The notes beneath the pieces were generated by a model. That model was not told where the DNA came from. It searched no databases and saw only the letters and a program-made list of their open reading frames with translations. The position numbers were made by a program, and so were the translations under genes. DNA of 43,205 nucleotides, from contig NZ_AJYQ02000012.1 in assembly GCF_000287055.2 (NCBI RefSeq), forward strand, positions 1-43,205, given 5' to 3'. The DNA comes from Vibrio genomosp. F10 str. ZF-129. GTDB taxonomy: Bacteria; Pseudomonadota; Gammaproteobacteria; Enterobacterales; Vibrionaceae. Of the stretch, positions 9,825-18,636 are shown piece by piece (the stretch's first letter is position 1; the number at the start of each line of letters is the position of its first letter).

Positions 9825-10343
9825 ATGCCGTTATTAGATAGTTTTACCGTCGACCACACTCGCATGAATGCACCTGCAGTGCGTGTTGCAAAAACAATGC
9901 AGACGCCTAAAGGCGACACGATTACGGTGTTTGATCTACGTTTTACTGCACCCAATAAAGATATTCTTTCAGAAGAAGGCATCCACACATTAGAGCACCT
10001 TTACGCGGGCTTCATGCGTAATCACTTGAATGGTGATTCTGTCGAGATTATTGACATCTCTCCAATGGGTTGTCGTACGGGCTTTTACATGAGCCTGATA
10101 GGTACACCGAGTGAAGATGCGGTTGCTACGGCTTGGCTAGCGGCAATGGAAGATGTATTGAAGGTCACTGATCAAAACAAGATCCCTGAGCTTAATGAGT
10201 ACCAATGTGGTACCGCGGCAATGCATTCACTATCTCAAGCCCAAGATATTGCAAAAAACATCATTGCAGCAGGCATCTTAGTCAATAAAAATGATGAGCT
10301 AGCGTTGCCAGAAGCGATGCTAAAAGAGCTGAAAGTAGACTAA
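9825..10343 (+). CDS. luxS: S-ribosylhomocysteine lyase (AI-2 synthase)
   Basis: LuxS cleaves S-ribosylhomocysteine to homocysteine and DPD, the precursor of autoinducer-2, linking methyl-group recycling to quorum sensing. The metal ligands H54 and H58 (HTLEH) and C128 (QCGTAAMH) and catalytic C83 (MGCRTGFY) are all present. The start at 9825 gives the standard 172 residues and has AGAGGA 7 nt upstream; earlier in-frame starts at 9774 and 9807 add non-conserved residues. A terminator follows at once. The quorum regulator LuxR/HapR is about 27 kb downstream in this window. Confidence 0.97.
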   Translation: MPLLDSFTVDHTRMNAPAVRVAKTMQTPKGDTITVFDLRFTAPNKDILSEEGIHTLEHLYAGFMRNHLNGDSVEIIDISPMGCRTGFYMSLIGTPSEDAVATAWLAAMEDVLKVTDQNKIPELNEYQCGTAAMHSLSQAQDIAKNIIAAGILVNKNDELALPEAMLKELKVD

Positions 10344-10360
10344 TACCAACATTCTTACGT

Positions 10361-10399
10361 AAAAAAAAGCCTTGAGGTTGTCTCAAGGCTTTTTATTTT
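10361..10399. terminator. Bidirectional terminator between luxS and corB
   Basis: A 9-bp stem AGCCTTGAG (10368-10376) / CTCAAGGCT (10382-10390) with loop GTTGT has an A run before it and a T run after it. It can end transcripts from both sides of this convergent pair. Confidence 0.9.
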
Positions 10400-10434
10400 C
10401 TATCGCAATGTTGAAAGCTATTTGCGGTTAAAAG

Positions 10435-11703
10435 CTATTTGCGTAATTTGGGAAACACTCGAACCAATTTAATTCGGTTCTCTTCCAGCTCGATGATTTC
10501 CATCGGGTGCCCTGATATCTGAATACTAATGTGGCTTTCAGGGATATCCTCTAAGTGCTCAAGAAGCAAACCGTTTAGTGTTCTAGGCCCATCGGTTGGA
10601 AGTTTCCATTGCAGCCCTTTATTTATATCACGTATGTTGGTACTGCCTTCAATGAAGAAGCTACCATCGACTTGAGGCGTGATTTCATCAGATAAACTTG
10701 GTGCGATTGAGGTAGTAAACTCCCCCACAATTTCTTCTAAAATATCTTCAAGTGTCACAAGTCCGTTAATATCACCGTATTCGTCAACGATAAGGCCGAT
10801 CCGCTGTTTGTTTCTCTGAAATTTAAGCAGTTGGACGTTAAGTGGCGTGCTTTCTGGAATGAAATAGACTTCATCAGCGGCTCGTAACAATGTCTCTTTA
10901 TTAAATTCATTCTTCTCAAGCATTAAACGGTACGCTTCACGAAGTCTCAACATCCCGACGACTTCGTCGATTTGATCTCGGTAGAGTACCGCTCTTCCGT
11001 GGGGAGAGTGAGTCAGCTGACGCACGATGGATTTCCAGTCATCGTTGATATCGATGCCTGTGATCTCGTTCCTTGGAATCATAATGTCGTTTACGGTTAC
11101 GTGCTCTAAATCCAGGATAGAGACCAACATATCTTGGTGTCGCTGTGGGATAAGGTTACCCGCTTCATTGACGACCGTACGTAATTCATCTGAACTGAGG
11201 TGTTCTTCTTTATTATGATCAGCTCTTACCCCTAATAATCGGATGAATCCATTGGTAATAAAGTTAACTAAAATGACCAGAGGGGAAAGAACTTTCATTA
11301 AAATTGAGAGGAAGATACTGCTAGTAAATGCGACTCGCTCAGGGTAGAGACTTGCGATGGTTTTCGGGGTCACTTCAGCAAACACTAAGACGAATAAAGT
11401 CAGTAAGCCCGTTGCAATAGCGACACCAGCATCACCATATAAGCGCATTCCTATGATTGTGGCGATGGCTGAAGCCAGAATGTTGACTAAGTTATTGCCA
11501 ATCAGGATAAGACCAATGAGTCTATCGGGTCGGTTTAACAGTTTTTCAACCCGCTTTGCGCCTTTGTGTCCGGTACCTGCTAAGTGCTTTAGCCGATAGC
11601 GGTTAAGGGACATCATTCCCGTTTCTGTGCCTGAAAAGTATCCTGAGATAAGCAGTAAACAGCCAAGTAACGTGAACAAAAAAACAGTGGAGATGTCGTC
11701 CAA
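10435..11703 (-). CDS. yfjD: CorB/YfjD: CNNM-CBS membrane protein (HlyC/CorC family)
   Basis: This 422-residue protein has an N-terminal CNNM (DUF21) membrane domain with several helices and SGYFSGTETGMMSLNRYRLKHLA, a CBS-domain pair at about 205-330 (DIMIPRNEITGIDI; VDEYGDINGLVTLEDILEEIVGEF) and a C-terminal CorC_HlyC domain. Its likeness to E. coli YfjD/CorB is clear along the whole chain. Bacterial CorB/CorC proteins act in Mg2+ (and Co2+) efflux, with CBS domains sensing Mg-ATP. The start codon is TTG (11703-11701), chosen because the conserved N-terminus begins there; AGGG lies about 11 nt upstream. It sits downstream of ypjD as in E. coli. Confidence 0.88.
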   Translation of the reverse strand: MDDISTVFLFTLLGCLLLISGYFSGTETGMMSLNRYRLKHLAGTGHKGAKRVEKLLNRPDRLIGLILIGNNLVNILASAIATIIGMRLYGDAGVAIATGLLTLFVLVFAEVTPKTIASLYPERVAFTSSIFLSILMKVLSPLVILVNFITNGFIRLLGVRADHNKEEHLSSDELRTVVNEAGNLIPQRHQDMLVSILDLEHVTVNDIMIPRNEITGIDINDDWKSIVRQLTHSPHGRAVLYRDQIDEVVGMLRLREAYRLMLEKNEFNKETLLRAADEVYFIPESTPLNVQLLKFQRNKQRIGLIVDEYGDINGLVTLEDILEEIVGEFTTSIAPSLSDEITPQVDGSFFIEGSTNIRDINKGLQWKLPTDGPRTLNGLLLEHLEDIPESHISIQISGHPMEIIELEENRIKLVRVFPKLRK

Positions 11704-11820
11704 ACTAAATTTTCCCTTTTTGTGCCTAGATTAATTTATGACCGAAGATACGTAGAATGTCAATTAAGCAAAAAACATGTCATTCGGTTTAAAAGTAGTG
11801 AGAAGAGTAACTTACTCTAG

Positions 11821-12615
11821 TTAAGTAAGAATGATTTCTTTGACGAAACGGCTTCCAAAGTAGGCTAGCGTCAATAGCGTTGCGCCAGCGACGGCAAACC
11901 AAGTGACTTTTCGTCCTCGCCAGCCTTTTTGGTAATGTCCCCACAGCAGTGTCGAATATATCACCCAAGCGATAAAAGACAGAACCGCTTTGTGCGCTTT
12001 GCCTTGAATAAACATATCTTGAACAAAGATGGACCCAGTAACGAGTGTGCCGGTTAATAGTAATGTTCCAATTAAGATAATCTTAAATAATTGGCGCTCT
12101 ACCATCATTAAAGGCGGTAAATTAGGGTTAATAGCAAAAGCGTTTTTCGTTTTGAGTTTATGATCAAGCCAGGCTAGTTGAAGCGCGTACAAGGCTCCAA
12201 TGGACAGTGTGGCGTAGGCAAACAACGCTAATGAAATGTGGAAGAGTAACTTTGGATCATTTTCTAGATGCGTAATAAAGGCGCTGGATAAGAACGTCGC
12301 CGCCATTAAGTTTAAGGCTGAAAAGCTATAGACGACAGGCAGTAAAAACCACAGTCTTGTTTTGAGCATAGCGACGCTCATCGCGAGAGAGATAATAAAG
12401 CTAATTAATGAGGCAACGTTAAGAATACTGAGGTTTTGGCCGCCGCCATCAAGAATAAGATCACTTAATAACAAGCCGTGAAAGGCCAGTGCGCCTGCTG
12501 CGCTTATAAAAACAGTTTTGGAACGAATGCCAGTTTGTTGCACCAATCCAGGAACAATCGTTGCGATCGAAAGTGCATATAAAATTGCAGAGGTAACCGC
12601 GATTAAGTTATCCAT
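11821..12615 (-). CDS. ypjD: YpjD: inner membrane protein of the cytochrome c assembly (CcsA/HemX-like) family
   Basis: A membrane protein of about 264 residues with roughly eight helices. It matches E. coli YpjD over its length (IVPGLVQQTG, NLSILNVASLISF, YALQLAWLDHKLK, VIYSTLLWGHYQKGWRGRKVTWFAVAGATLLTLAYFGSR). The family shares the CcsA/CcmC fold used for haem handling, but YpjD itself has no proven function; a link to CorB is suggested by gene order. I prefer the ATG at 12615; an in-frame GTG at 12624 would add three residues, and neither has a strong Shine-Dalgarno. It is transcribed away from ffh. Confidence 0.85.
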   Translation of the reverse strand: MDNLIAVTSAILYALSIATIVPGLVQQTGIRSKTVFISAAGALAFHGLLLSDLILDGGGQNLSILNVASLISFIISLAMSVAMLKTRLWFLLPVVYSFSALNLMAATFLSSAFITHLENDPKLLFHISLALFAYATLSIGALYALQLAWLDHKLKTKNAFAINPNLPPLMMVERQLFKIILIGTLLLTGTLVTGSIFVQDMFIQGKAHKAVLSFIAWVIYSTLLWGHYQKGWRGRKVTWFAVAGATLLTLAYFGSRFVKEIILT

Positions 12616-12741
12616 CAATACCACAAGTTTTGTCGTTGAATTAAGGAATTATAACCTGCATCAAGCGCGTGGGCTATCGTATAGTGAGATCGAATTGTAA
12701 TAGATGAGATATCAAAACCAAAGAAGGGTATGACAACGGGT

Positions 12742-12769
12742 ATGACTCCATCCATGGCTAATGTATACT
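12742..12769 (+). promoter_or_regulatory. Probable ffh promoter
   Basis: ATGACT (12742-12747) and TATACT (12764-12769), 16 bp apart, fit a sigma-70 promoter about 30-40 nt before the ffh ATG. A 9-bp direct repeat GGGTATGAC (12726-12734 and 12738-12746) overlaps the -35 region with a 12-bp period. Confidence 0.45.
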
Positions 12770-12806
12770 CGTGATAATTTGTCGCCTGATAGCGAAGAGT
12801 AGAGAG

Positions 12807-14213
12807 ATGTTTGAGAATTTAACCGATCGATTATCCAAAACGCTGAAAAATATCAGCGGTAAAGGTCGCCTGACCGAAGATAATATTAAAGAGACGCTAC
12901 GCGAAGTTCGTATGGCGCTATTGGAAGCTGACGTAGCGCTTCCTGTTGTTCGTGACTTTGTAAAGCGCGTTAAAGAAGGGGCGGTAGGTGTAGAGGTATC
13001 TAAATCTCTCACTCCTGGTCAAGAGTTCATCAAGATCGTTCAAGCAGAACTTGAAGCCGTGATGGGGGAGTCTAATGAAGCCCTTGATCTTGCCGCTCAG
13101 CCTCCTGCTGTTATTTTGATGGCCGGTTTACAAGGTGCAGGTAAAACAACCAGTGTTGGTAAGCTGTCGAAGCTACTGAGCGAACGAGATAAAAAGAAAG
13201 TTTTGGTCGTATCAGCCGATGTTTATCGCCCAGCGGCGATCAAGCAACTAGAAACGCTAGCGGGTGATGTGGGCGTGGATTTTTTCCCATCCTCAGCAGA
13301 TCAAAAGCCTATCGATATCGCGAATGCTGCTATTGATCATGCCAAGAAAAAGTTCTACGACGTGCTTCTTGTCGATACCGCAGGTCGCTTAGCGATTGAT
13401 GAAGAGATGATGGCTGAGATTAAAGATCTCCATACGGCCATTAATCCAGTCGAAACCTTATTTGTTGTCGATGCGATGACGGGTCAAGATGCAGCCAATA
13501 CGGCTAAAGCGTTTGGTGACATGTTACCGCTGACCGGGGTTATTTTAACCAAGGTTGATGGTGATGCCCGTGGTGGTGCAGCGCTGTCTGTTCGTCATAT
13601 TACTGGCAAGCCGATTAAATTCTTAGGTGTTGGCGAAAAAACGGATGCACTAGAACCTTTCCACCCGGATCGTGTTGCTTCACGTATTCTAGGAATGGGA
13701 GACGTATTATCTCTCATTGAAGATCTGCAGCGTAATGTTGATACCGATAAAGCGGAAAAGCTAGCTAAGAAGTTTAAAGAGAAGAAAGGCTTTGATTTAG
13801 AAGATTTCCGTGAACAGCTAGGCCAGATGCAAAATATGGGCGGTATGATGGGAATGATGGATAAGTTACCAGGAATGAGTAACTTACCCGACAACGTTAA
13901 AGATAAAGTTGACGATAAAATGTTTAAGCAAATGGAAGCGATCATTTGTTCAATGACGATGAAAGAGCGCAAACGCCCAGAACTTATCAAAGGTTCACGT
14001 AAAAAACGCATCGCAGCCGGCTCTGGTACTCAAGTGCAAGACGTAAACCGCTTATTGAAGCAATTTACTCAAATGCAGAAAATGATGAAGAAAATGCAAA
14101 AAGGCGGCATGAAAGGCATGATGCGCAATATGCAAGGCATGATGGGCGGTGGTGGAATGGGCGGCATGGGTGGAATGGGCGGAGGCGGTGGCTTCAATCC
14201 ATTTGGTCGTTAG
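12807..14213 (+). CDS. ffh: Signal recognition particle protein Ffh (SRP54)
   Basis: Ffh binds 4.5S RNA and hydrophobic signal sequences on the ribosome and docks with FtsY to deliver inner-membrane proteins. The N domain is followed by the GTPase G domain: P-loop GLQGAGKTT at 107-115, DTAGR, TKVDGDARGGAALS. The methionine-rich M domain carries the RNA-binding stretch SMTMKERKRPELIKGSRKKRIAAGSG. Starting at 12807 (MFENLTDRLS) gives 468 residues, slightly longer than E. coli Ffh (453), the excess being a Gly/Met-rich tail (repeated GGMGGMGG). Upstream in-frame codons are not conserved. Confidence 0.96.
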   Translation: MFENLTDRLSKTLKNISGKGRLTEDNIKETLREVRMALLEADVALPVVRDFVKRVKEGAVGVEVSKSLTPGQEFIKIVQAELEAVMGESNEALDLAAQPPAVILMAGLQGAGKTTSVGKLSKLLSERDKKKVLVVSADVYRPAAIKQLETLAGDVGVDFFPSSADQKPIDIANAAIDHAKKKFYDVLLVDTAGRLAIDEEMMAEIKDLHTAINPVETLFVVDAMTGQDAANTAKAFGDMLPLTGVILTKVDGDARGGAALSVRHITGKPIKFLGVGEKTDALEPFHPDRVASRILGMGDVLSLIEDLQRNVDTDKAEKLAKKFKEKKGFDLEDFREQLGQMQNMGGMMGMMDKLPGMSNLPDNVKDKVDDKMFKQMEAIICSMTMKERKRPELIKGSRKKRIAAGSGTQVQDVNRLLKQFTQMQKMMKKMQKGGMKGMMRNMQGMMGGGGMGGMGGMGGGGGFNPFGR

Positions 14214-14323
14214 TCTCTTTTTCACCAAACAAAACTTTAAGCCAACTTTATTATCAAGCTGTTATCTAAATCACAAATTCTGTTGACTATTTGTGGTGGC
14301 GAAAAAGTAGCTAAATGTCTTGC

Positions 14324-14364
14324 AAAGCCTCGGAATAAGAGTAAAATTCCGAGGCTTTATTTTG
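14324..14364 (+). terminator. Terminator after ffh
   Basis: A long stem AAAGCCTCGGAAT (14324-14336) / ATTCCGAGGCTTT (14346-14358) is followed by ATTTT. It separates ffh from the rpsP operon, though partial read-through is possible given the short T tract. Confidence 0.8.
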
Positions 14365-14371
14365 GCACGAG

Positions 14372-14408
14372 ACCCCAAACTGTCACTTTTGTGTACGGTT
14401 ATTGGGGT
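14372..14408 (+). promoter_or_regulatory. Hairpin in the rpsP leader
   Basis: ACCCCAA (14372-14378) can pair with TTGGGGT (14402-14408) across a 23-nt loop and is followed by a T-rich stretch before the rpsP ribosome-binding site AAGAGGA. It could be an attenuator-like or autoregulatory leader structure; only the base pairing is visible. Confidence 0.3.
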
Positions 14409-14441
14409 TAATTTTATTTTTGAGAAAGCAAAGAGGACGAC

Positions 14442-14690
14442 ATGGTAACCATTCGTTTGGCACGTCACGGCGCAAAAAAACGCCCATTCTATCAAATCGT
14501 AGTAGCGGACAGCCGCAATGCAGCAACTGGCCGTTTCATCGAGAAAGTAGGTTTCTTTAACCCTACTGCTACTGGTCAAGAAGAAGGCCTACGTCTAGAT
14601 CTAGATCGCGTTAACCACTGGGTTGGTCAAGGCGCATCTGTATCTGACCGCGTAGCTAAGCTAGTAAAAGACGCTAAAAAAGCGGCTTAA
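14442..14690 (+). CDS. rpsP: 30S ribosomal protein S16
   Basis: S16 (82 residues) is a primary-assembly protein of the 30S subunit that binds the 5' domain of 16S r[44 protein letters not shown] is the universal N-terminus. AAGAGGA stands close before the ATG. It heads rpsP-rimM-trmD-rplS, the order known from E. coli. Confidence 0.98.
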   Translation: MVTIRLARHGAKKRPFYQIVVADSRNAATGRFIEKVGFFNPTATGQEEGLRLDLDRVNHWVGQGASVSDRVAKLVKDAKKAA

Positions 14691-14746
14691 TTCTATAATT
14701 TTTATTATTAGAAAATTAGCTTATGTCGATGAAAGGAAAAGAAACA

Positions 14747-15277
14747 ATGAGTGAGCAAAACGAAAAAATTGTTATGGGCAAGTTTGGTGCTACCTATGGC
14801 ATTCGCGGCTGGCTTAAAGTTTTTTCCTACACAGACAATGCTGAGAGTATTTTTGATTACAGTCCTTGGTTTATTAAACAAAAGGGCGAGTGGGTAGAAT
14901 ACAAAGTAGAAAGCTGGAAGCGTCATAGTAAAGCTATGGTAGCAAAACTAGCTGGTTTGGAAGTTCGCGAAGAAGCGCACTTACTGACTAATTTCGAAAT
15001 TGCTATTGACCCGGCATCGTTACCAGAATTGTCAGAAGAAGAATTCTACTGGCGTGAATTGTTTGGAATGCAAGTTGTCACCACGAAAGGTTACGATTTG
15101 GGTAAAGTGACTGATGTCATGGAAACCGGTTCAAATGATGTTCTTGTAGTGAAGGCAAATCTAAAAGATGCTTTCGGACAAAAGGAACGATTAATCCCGT
15201 TTCTTGAAGAGCAAGTGATCAAATCAGTTGATCGCAAAGCTCAACGGATCGAAGTTGACTGGGATCCTGGATTCTAA
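14747..15277 (+). CDS. rimM: Ribosome maturation factor RimM
   Basis: RimM binds S19 and the 30S head and is needed for efficient 16S rRNA maturation. The N-terminal RimM barrel has [31 protein letters not shown]; the PRC-barrel C-terminal half has [15 protein letters not shown] and [32 protein letters not shown]. Three in-frame ATGs compete: 14723 (184 residues, the length often annotated in vibrios), 14729 and 14747 (176). I choose 14747 because AAGGA (14733-14737) lies 9 nt before it, while 14723 has no Shine-Dalgarno. Confidence 0.92.
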   Translation: MSEQNEKIVMGKFGATYGIRGWLKVFSYTDNAESIFDYSPWFIKQKGEWVEYKVESWKRHSKAMVAKLAGLEVREEAHLLTNFEIAIDPASLPELSEEEFYWRELFGMQVVTTKGYDLGKVTDVMETGSNDVLVVKANLKDAFGQKERLIPFLEEQVIKSVDRKAQRIEVDWDPGF

Positions 15278-15323
15278 CTCTAAGTAACTGAGCGAATAGA
15301 ACCAAGTTTATATTGGTGAAAAC

Positions 15324-16073
15324 ATGTGGATTGGCATTATAAGCCTGTTTCCTGAAATGTTCCGCAGCGTTACGGATTTTGGAGTAACAGGTCAAGCGGT
15401 TAAAAAAGGTCTTTTGTCGGTAGAGACATGGAATCCTCGTGATTTCACTCACGACAAACATCGCACTGTAGATGATAGACCTTACGGTGGTGGCCCAGGA
15501 ATGCTTATGATGGTTCAGCCTTTGCGCGATGCCATTCATAACGCTAAGAAAGCCTCACCGGGAAAGACGAAAGTTATTTACCTCTCACCTCAAGGTCGAA
15601 AACTCGATCAAAAAGGGGTTGAAGAATTGGCAACCAATGAGAACCTCGTTCTTATTTGTGGCCGATACGAAGGGGTAGATGAGCGTATTATACAATCTGA
15701 AGTTGACGAAGAATGGTCAATTGGTGATTTTGTAATGACGGGTGGTGAAATTCCAGCCATGACGTTGATTGACTCAGTATCGCGGTTTATACCGGGTGTA
15801 TTGGGTGATTTCGCGTCAGCAGAAGAGGATTCTTTTGCTAATGGCCTGTTAGATTGCCCTCACTATACGCGCCCTGAAGTGTTAGACGATAAATCAGTGC
15901 CTTCGGTATTGATGTCGGGTAACCACAAGGACATTCGTCGCTGGCGATTACAACAATCGCTAGGCCGTACTTGGCTTAGAAGACCAGAGCTCTTGGAAAA
16001 CCTAGCTCTGACTGACGAACAGGAACAATTACTGGCCGAATTTATTAAGGCGTATCGCTCTAGTAAAAAGTAA
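15324..16073 (+). CDS. trmD: tRNA (guanine-N1-)-methyltransferase TrmD
   Basis: TrmD methylates G37 next to the anticodon of tRNAs reading CNN codons, preventing +1 frameshifting, with S-adenosylmethionine as donor. The 249 residues form a trefoil-knot SPOUT enzyme: [51 protein letters not shown] and the knot [13 protein letters not shown] are all present. GGTGAAAAC stands before the ATG. It lies 46 nt after rimM and 48 nt before rplS. Confidence 0.98.
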   Translation: MWIGIISLFPEMFRSVTDFGVTGQAVKKGLLSVETWNPRDFTHDKHRTVDDRPYGGGPGMLMMVQPLRDAIHNAKKASPGKTKVIYLSPQGRKLDQKGVEELATNENLVLICGRYEGVDERIIQSEVDEEWSIGDFVMTGGEIPAMTLIDSVSRFIPGVLGDFASAEEDSFANGLLDCPHYTRPEVLDDKSVPSVLMSGNHKDIRRWRLQQSLGRTWLRRPELLENLALTDEQEQLLAEFIKAYRSSKK

Positions 16074-16121
16074 GCAGTAACCTATTTTATTAAGTATCAG
16101 TTTATTCTAGGAATTTAAAAA

Positions 16122-16475
16122 ATGAGTAACATCATCAAGGCTCTTGAAGAAGAGCAACTGAAATCAGACCTACCTAAATTTGCTCCAGGTGACACTGTAG
16201 TAGTTCAAGTTAAGGTAAAAGAAGGCGACCGTGAGCGTCTACAGGCTTTCGAAGGCGTTGTAATCGCTATTCGTAACCGTGGTCTACACTCTGCATTTAC
16301 TGTTCGTAAAATCTCGAACGGTGAAGGTGTTGAGCGTTCATTCCAAACACATTCTCCAATGGTTGATAGCATCGAAGTTAAACGCCGTGGTGCAGTACGT
16401 CGTGCCAAGTTGTACTACCTACGTGAGCGTTCTGGTAAGTCAGCTCGTATCCGCGAGAAACTTACTAAGAAGTAA
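16122..16475 (+). CDS. rplS: 50S ribosomal protein L19
   Basis: L19 (117 residues) lies at the 30S-50S interface of the 50S subunit. The family core [60 protein letters not shown] and the basic end [16 protein letters not shown] are complete. It is the last gene of the rpsP operon and is followed by a strong terminator. Confidence 0.98.
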   Translation: MSNIIKALEEEQLKSDLPKFAPGDTVVVQVKVKEGDRERLQAFEGVVIAIRNRGLHSAFTVRKISNGEGVERSFQTHSPMVDSIEVKRRGAVRRAKLYYLRERSGKSARIREKLTKK

Positions 16476-16502
16476 TGCTATAACTAGCGTTCTCATAAGA
16501 AA

Positions 16503-16533
16503 AGCGGAGTCCTCATGGGCTCCGTTTTTTTAT
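16503..16533 (+). terminator. Terminator of the rpsP-rplS operon
   Basis: CGGAGTCC and GGGCTCCG form an 8-bp stem with one G-T pair around a TCAT loop, followed by seven T. It lies about 30 nt after the rplS stop. From 16534 to 16677 I see no gene. Confidence 0.88.
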
Positions 16534-16677
16534 ATTTCCAGTTTGTGTTGGCGACTTTTCTTTCCGCTTTCGTCGTCAGTGCTCATTTATGCTTATAAAC
16601 ACCACACTACCTTCTCAGCAGAAAGAATAATCCCTTCGCTCAAATGTAAAATATCCTCTAGTGAGGGTATTCGAACG

Positions 16678-16713
16678 TACAAAAAAGGTTGATACAGATA
16701 GTACCAACCTTCA
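16678..16713 (-). terminator. Terminator after yacG (minus strand)
   Basis: Read on the minus strand, AAGGTTG and CAACCTT form a 7-bp stem around about 13 nt and are followed by a T run. It ends minus-strand transcription from yacG and the genes above it. Confidence 0.7.
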
Positions 16714-16719
16714 AAATTT

Positions 16720-16757
16720 GTTAGCCGTTAGCCGTTAGCCGTTAGCCGTTAGCCGTT
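16720..16757. repeat. Tandem 7-bp repeat, GTTAGCC x5
   Basis: Five perfect copies of GTTAGCC (16720-16754) plus a partial GTT lie between the yacG stop and its terminator. The unit is not a multiple of three but lies outside coding sequence, so copy-number change would be tolerated. Confidence 0.95.
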
Positions 16758-16761
16758 CGTT

Positions 16762-16959
16762 TTAATATGGATCTTCCGACCATCCATCGCTGTCTGACAT
16801 GTCTGGCGCGCCTGCAATCGCATTTTCTTCATCGGCCCATTCGCCAAAATCAATCATCTGACACTGTTTACTGCAAAATGGACGAAATGGGCTCTGATCT
16901 CCCCATTCAACGTCCGTACTGCATTTTGGACATTTTACTACCGTGATTTTTTTAGACAT
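16762..16959 (-). CDS. yacG: DNA gyrase inhibitor / zinc-binding protein YacG
   Basis: A 65-residue zinc-finger protein. C10-x2-C13 and C29-x3-C33 (CPKC, FCSKQC) form the treble-clef zinc site, followed by [10 protein letters not shown] and an acidic tail. E. coli YacG binds GyrB and blocks DNA binding by gyrase. It lies downstream of coaE and zapD on the same strand, as in E. coli. A GTTAGCC array and a terminator lie between its stop and rplS. Confidence 0.93.
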   Translation of the reverse strand: MSKKITVVKCPKCSTDVEWGDQSPFRPFCSKQCQMIDFGEWADEENAIAGAPDMSDSDGWSEDPY

Positions 16960-17134
16960 GGGTCAGTCTCATATAAAAGTGTTTGCTATTATTGTTATGT
17001 GGTTATTGATACTTGGTTATTGTCGAGCGTTGATCGTGTAATTGCAACCTGATTTTAGGTCGATGATTCTAGACTCAAAAATGATTGAGAGAACGCGAGC
17101 TTCCGCTGATCTTAATTACTAGATAACTCGATGG

Positions 17135-17875
17135 CTAGCTACAGACGGCAAGGGAGAATTGAATATCCTGAGTGCAAGCCTGACCTGATTTAAAATCGAT
17201 AAACTTAATCGCAAATCTATTTTTATGGCCCGATATCATTGGGTAAACCCCATACTGTAATGGGATTTCAAGCCTTAGAATGTTGGCATCTTCAGCATCA
17301 CTTTGAAAGAACCCATTCGTCGCCAGTTGAGATTTAGCATAGCCCGTTTCTCTTGCCAACTTGAGCCAGAGAGTTAAGGCATCAGAGAGAGGAGCCAGCG
17401 TCTTGAGCCAAGCATGAGTATCACTTTCTTTATGGGTGGCAGGCAAATGGAGCCAATGGTGCAATGCAGGCAAATCAAAGCAACATGATCCTCCTGGCAG
17501 ATTGAAACGTTGACGAATGGTACTAATGAATCGGTCTTCTTTTAAGGATTGACCAAACCGTTCCGCGGTCATTAAGCTGCCATGAACCTCGTCAACTTCA
17601 TTGAGTACATCACGCAGCATAGCTTGGTCGACGCCTTCAACATTGAGCCAACTTTTATAAGCCAGTCGCTGCTTTTCTATGTCTTTTGCTAGCTCACTTT
17701 TTAACTGAATTTGCTCGAAGATTTCCAACAAGTCGAAAAGAGAACGAAAGAAAAGTAAATGCTGAAGATCGTCTGAAAACTGAGAGGACACTTTGAGTTG
17801 GTTGAGCAGGGCTTCTACTCTCAAATAAATACGCGTTTTCTCATTGAGAGGATGTTCAAATCTATGGGTGGTCAT
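17135..17875 (-). CDS. zapD: Cell division protein ZapD
   Basis: ZapD cross-links FtsZ filaments and stabilises the division ring. With the start at 17875 ([27 protein letters not shown]) it has 246 residues; AAGGCGA precedes this ATG at normal spacing. The open frame runs 12 codons further upstream but that part is not conserved and lies within coa[20 protein letters not shown] and [24 protein letters not shown] also match the family. The start overlaps the end of coaE by 14 nt, implying coupling. Confidence 0.95.
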   Translation of the reverse strand: MTTHRFEHPLNEKTRIYLRVEALLNQLKVSSQFSDDLQHLLFFRSLFDLLEIFEQIQLKSELAKDIEKQRLAYKSWLNVEGVDQAMLRDVLNEVDEVHGSLMTAERFGQSLKEDRFISTIRQRFNLPGGSCCFDLPALHHWLHLPATHKESDTHAWLKTLAPLSDALTLWLKLARETGYAKSQLATNGFFQSDAEDANILRLEIPLQYGVYPMISGHKNRFAIKFIDFKSGQACTQDIQFSLAVCS

Positions 17876-18515
17876 TACTATCGCCTTCGTGTGTCTCTTT
17901 GTTATTCTCACGATTTTGAGTGCTAATAGCTAGATACTTTTGATGTAATTCTGTGATTTGAAGCATAATTTTTTTGTTTTCTGCATCATTTTTAATCACA
18001 TCGTCGGCAAAGCTCAGTCGTTTCTCTCGACTTGATTGTGCGGATAGGATCGATTGGGCTTGTTCTCTAGAAACACCATCGCGCTTCATCGTGCGTTCAA
18101 TTTGAGTGTGTTCTTCAGCGTCAATAACAAGGATTCGATCCGTCATATATTGAAGGCTATTCTCTACCAGTAATGGCACTACCAACAGCACATAAGGAGA
18201 GTTGGCTGCATTGACGGCTTTCTCCATTTTTTTGCGAATCAACGGGTGAAGTTGATCATCGAGCCACTGTTTTTCATTGGGTTGAGAGAAGATTTTGGTG
18301 CGCAGTTGAGAACGGTTTAGCTCGCCGTTGCTATTTACGATGTCGGGTCCAAAATGAGCGATAATGGCATGTAGGCCCTCACTACCAGGTCGAACGACTT
18401 CTCGCGCAATGATATCAGCATCTACAATATCAACATCGAAATGCTGATGAAACAGATCCGCCACCGTGGTCTTTCCACTGGCGATGCCACCTGTTATCCC
18501 GACTACATAGGCCAT
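17862..18515 (-). CDS. coaE: Dephospho-CoA kinase
   Basis: CoaE phosphorylates the 3'-hydroxyl of dephospho-CoA, the last step of coenzyme A synthesis. The 217-residue protein starts with the P-loop [14 protein letters not shown] and holds [11 protein letters not shown] and [12 protein letters not shown], both typical. The polar tail ([17 protein letters not shown]) is slightly longer than in E. coli (206 residues) and overlaps the zapD start. It follows pilD by about 120 nt, an arrangement common in gammaproteobacteria. Confidence 0.95.
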   Translation of the reverse strand: MAYVVGITGGIASGKTTVADLFHQHFDVDIVDADIIAREVVRPGSEGLHAIIAHFGPDIVNSNGELNRSQLRTKIFSQPNEKQWLDDQLHPLIRKKMEKAVNAANSPYVLLVVPLLVENSLQYMTDRILVIDAEEHTQIERTMKRDGVSREQAQSILSAQSSREKRLSFADDVIKNDAENKKIMLQITELHQKYLAISTQNRENNKETHEGDSNDHP

Positions 18516-18636
18516 TTTACCTTCCCCACAACTGAATTTCTCTATGACCGAACTTTTCTATAAGTCAGTTAAATACCGACAAAAAAGATCATACTGAAAA
18601 AGAACCACGCGCTTACATACAACATTCTGAAAATAG

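Noticed and set aside
13595..14011. A 138-codon minus-strand frame inside ffh.
   Set aside because: Antisense shadow; Ffh is unambiguous on the plus strand.
14283..14313. TTGACT plus TAGCTA as a promoter before rpsP.
   Set aside because: The spacer is 19 bp and the start would fall directly in the ffh terminator.
16279..16692. A 137-codon plus-strand frame overlapping rplS and the following gap.
   Set aside because: It starts inside rplS in another frame, crosses the rplS terminator and has no recognisable domain.
16720..16757. The GTTAGCC array as a CRISPR or a telomere-like element.
   Set aside because: Seven-bp units without spacers are neither; it is a simple tandem repeat.
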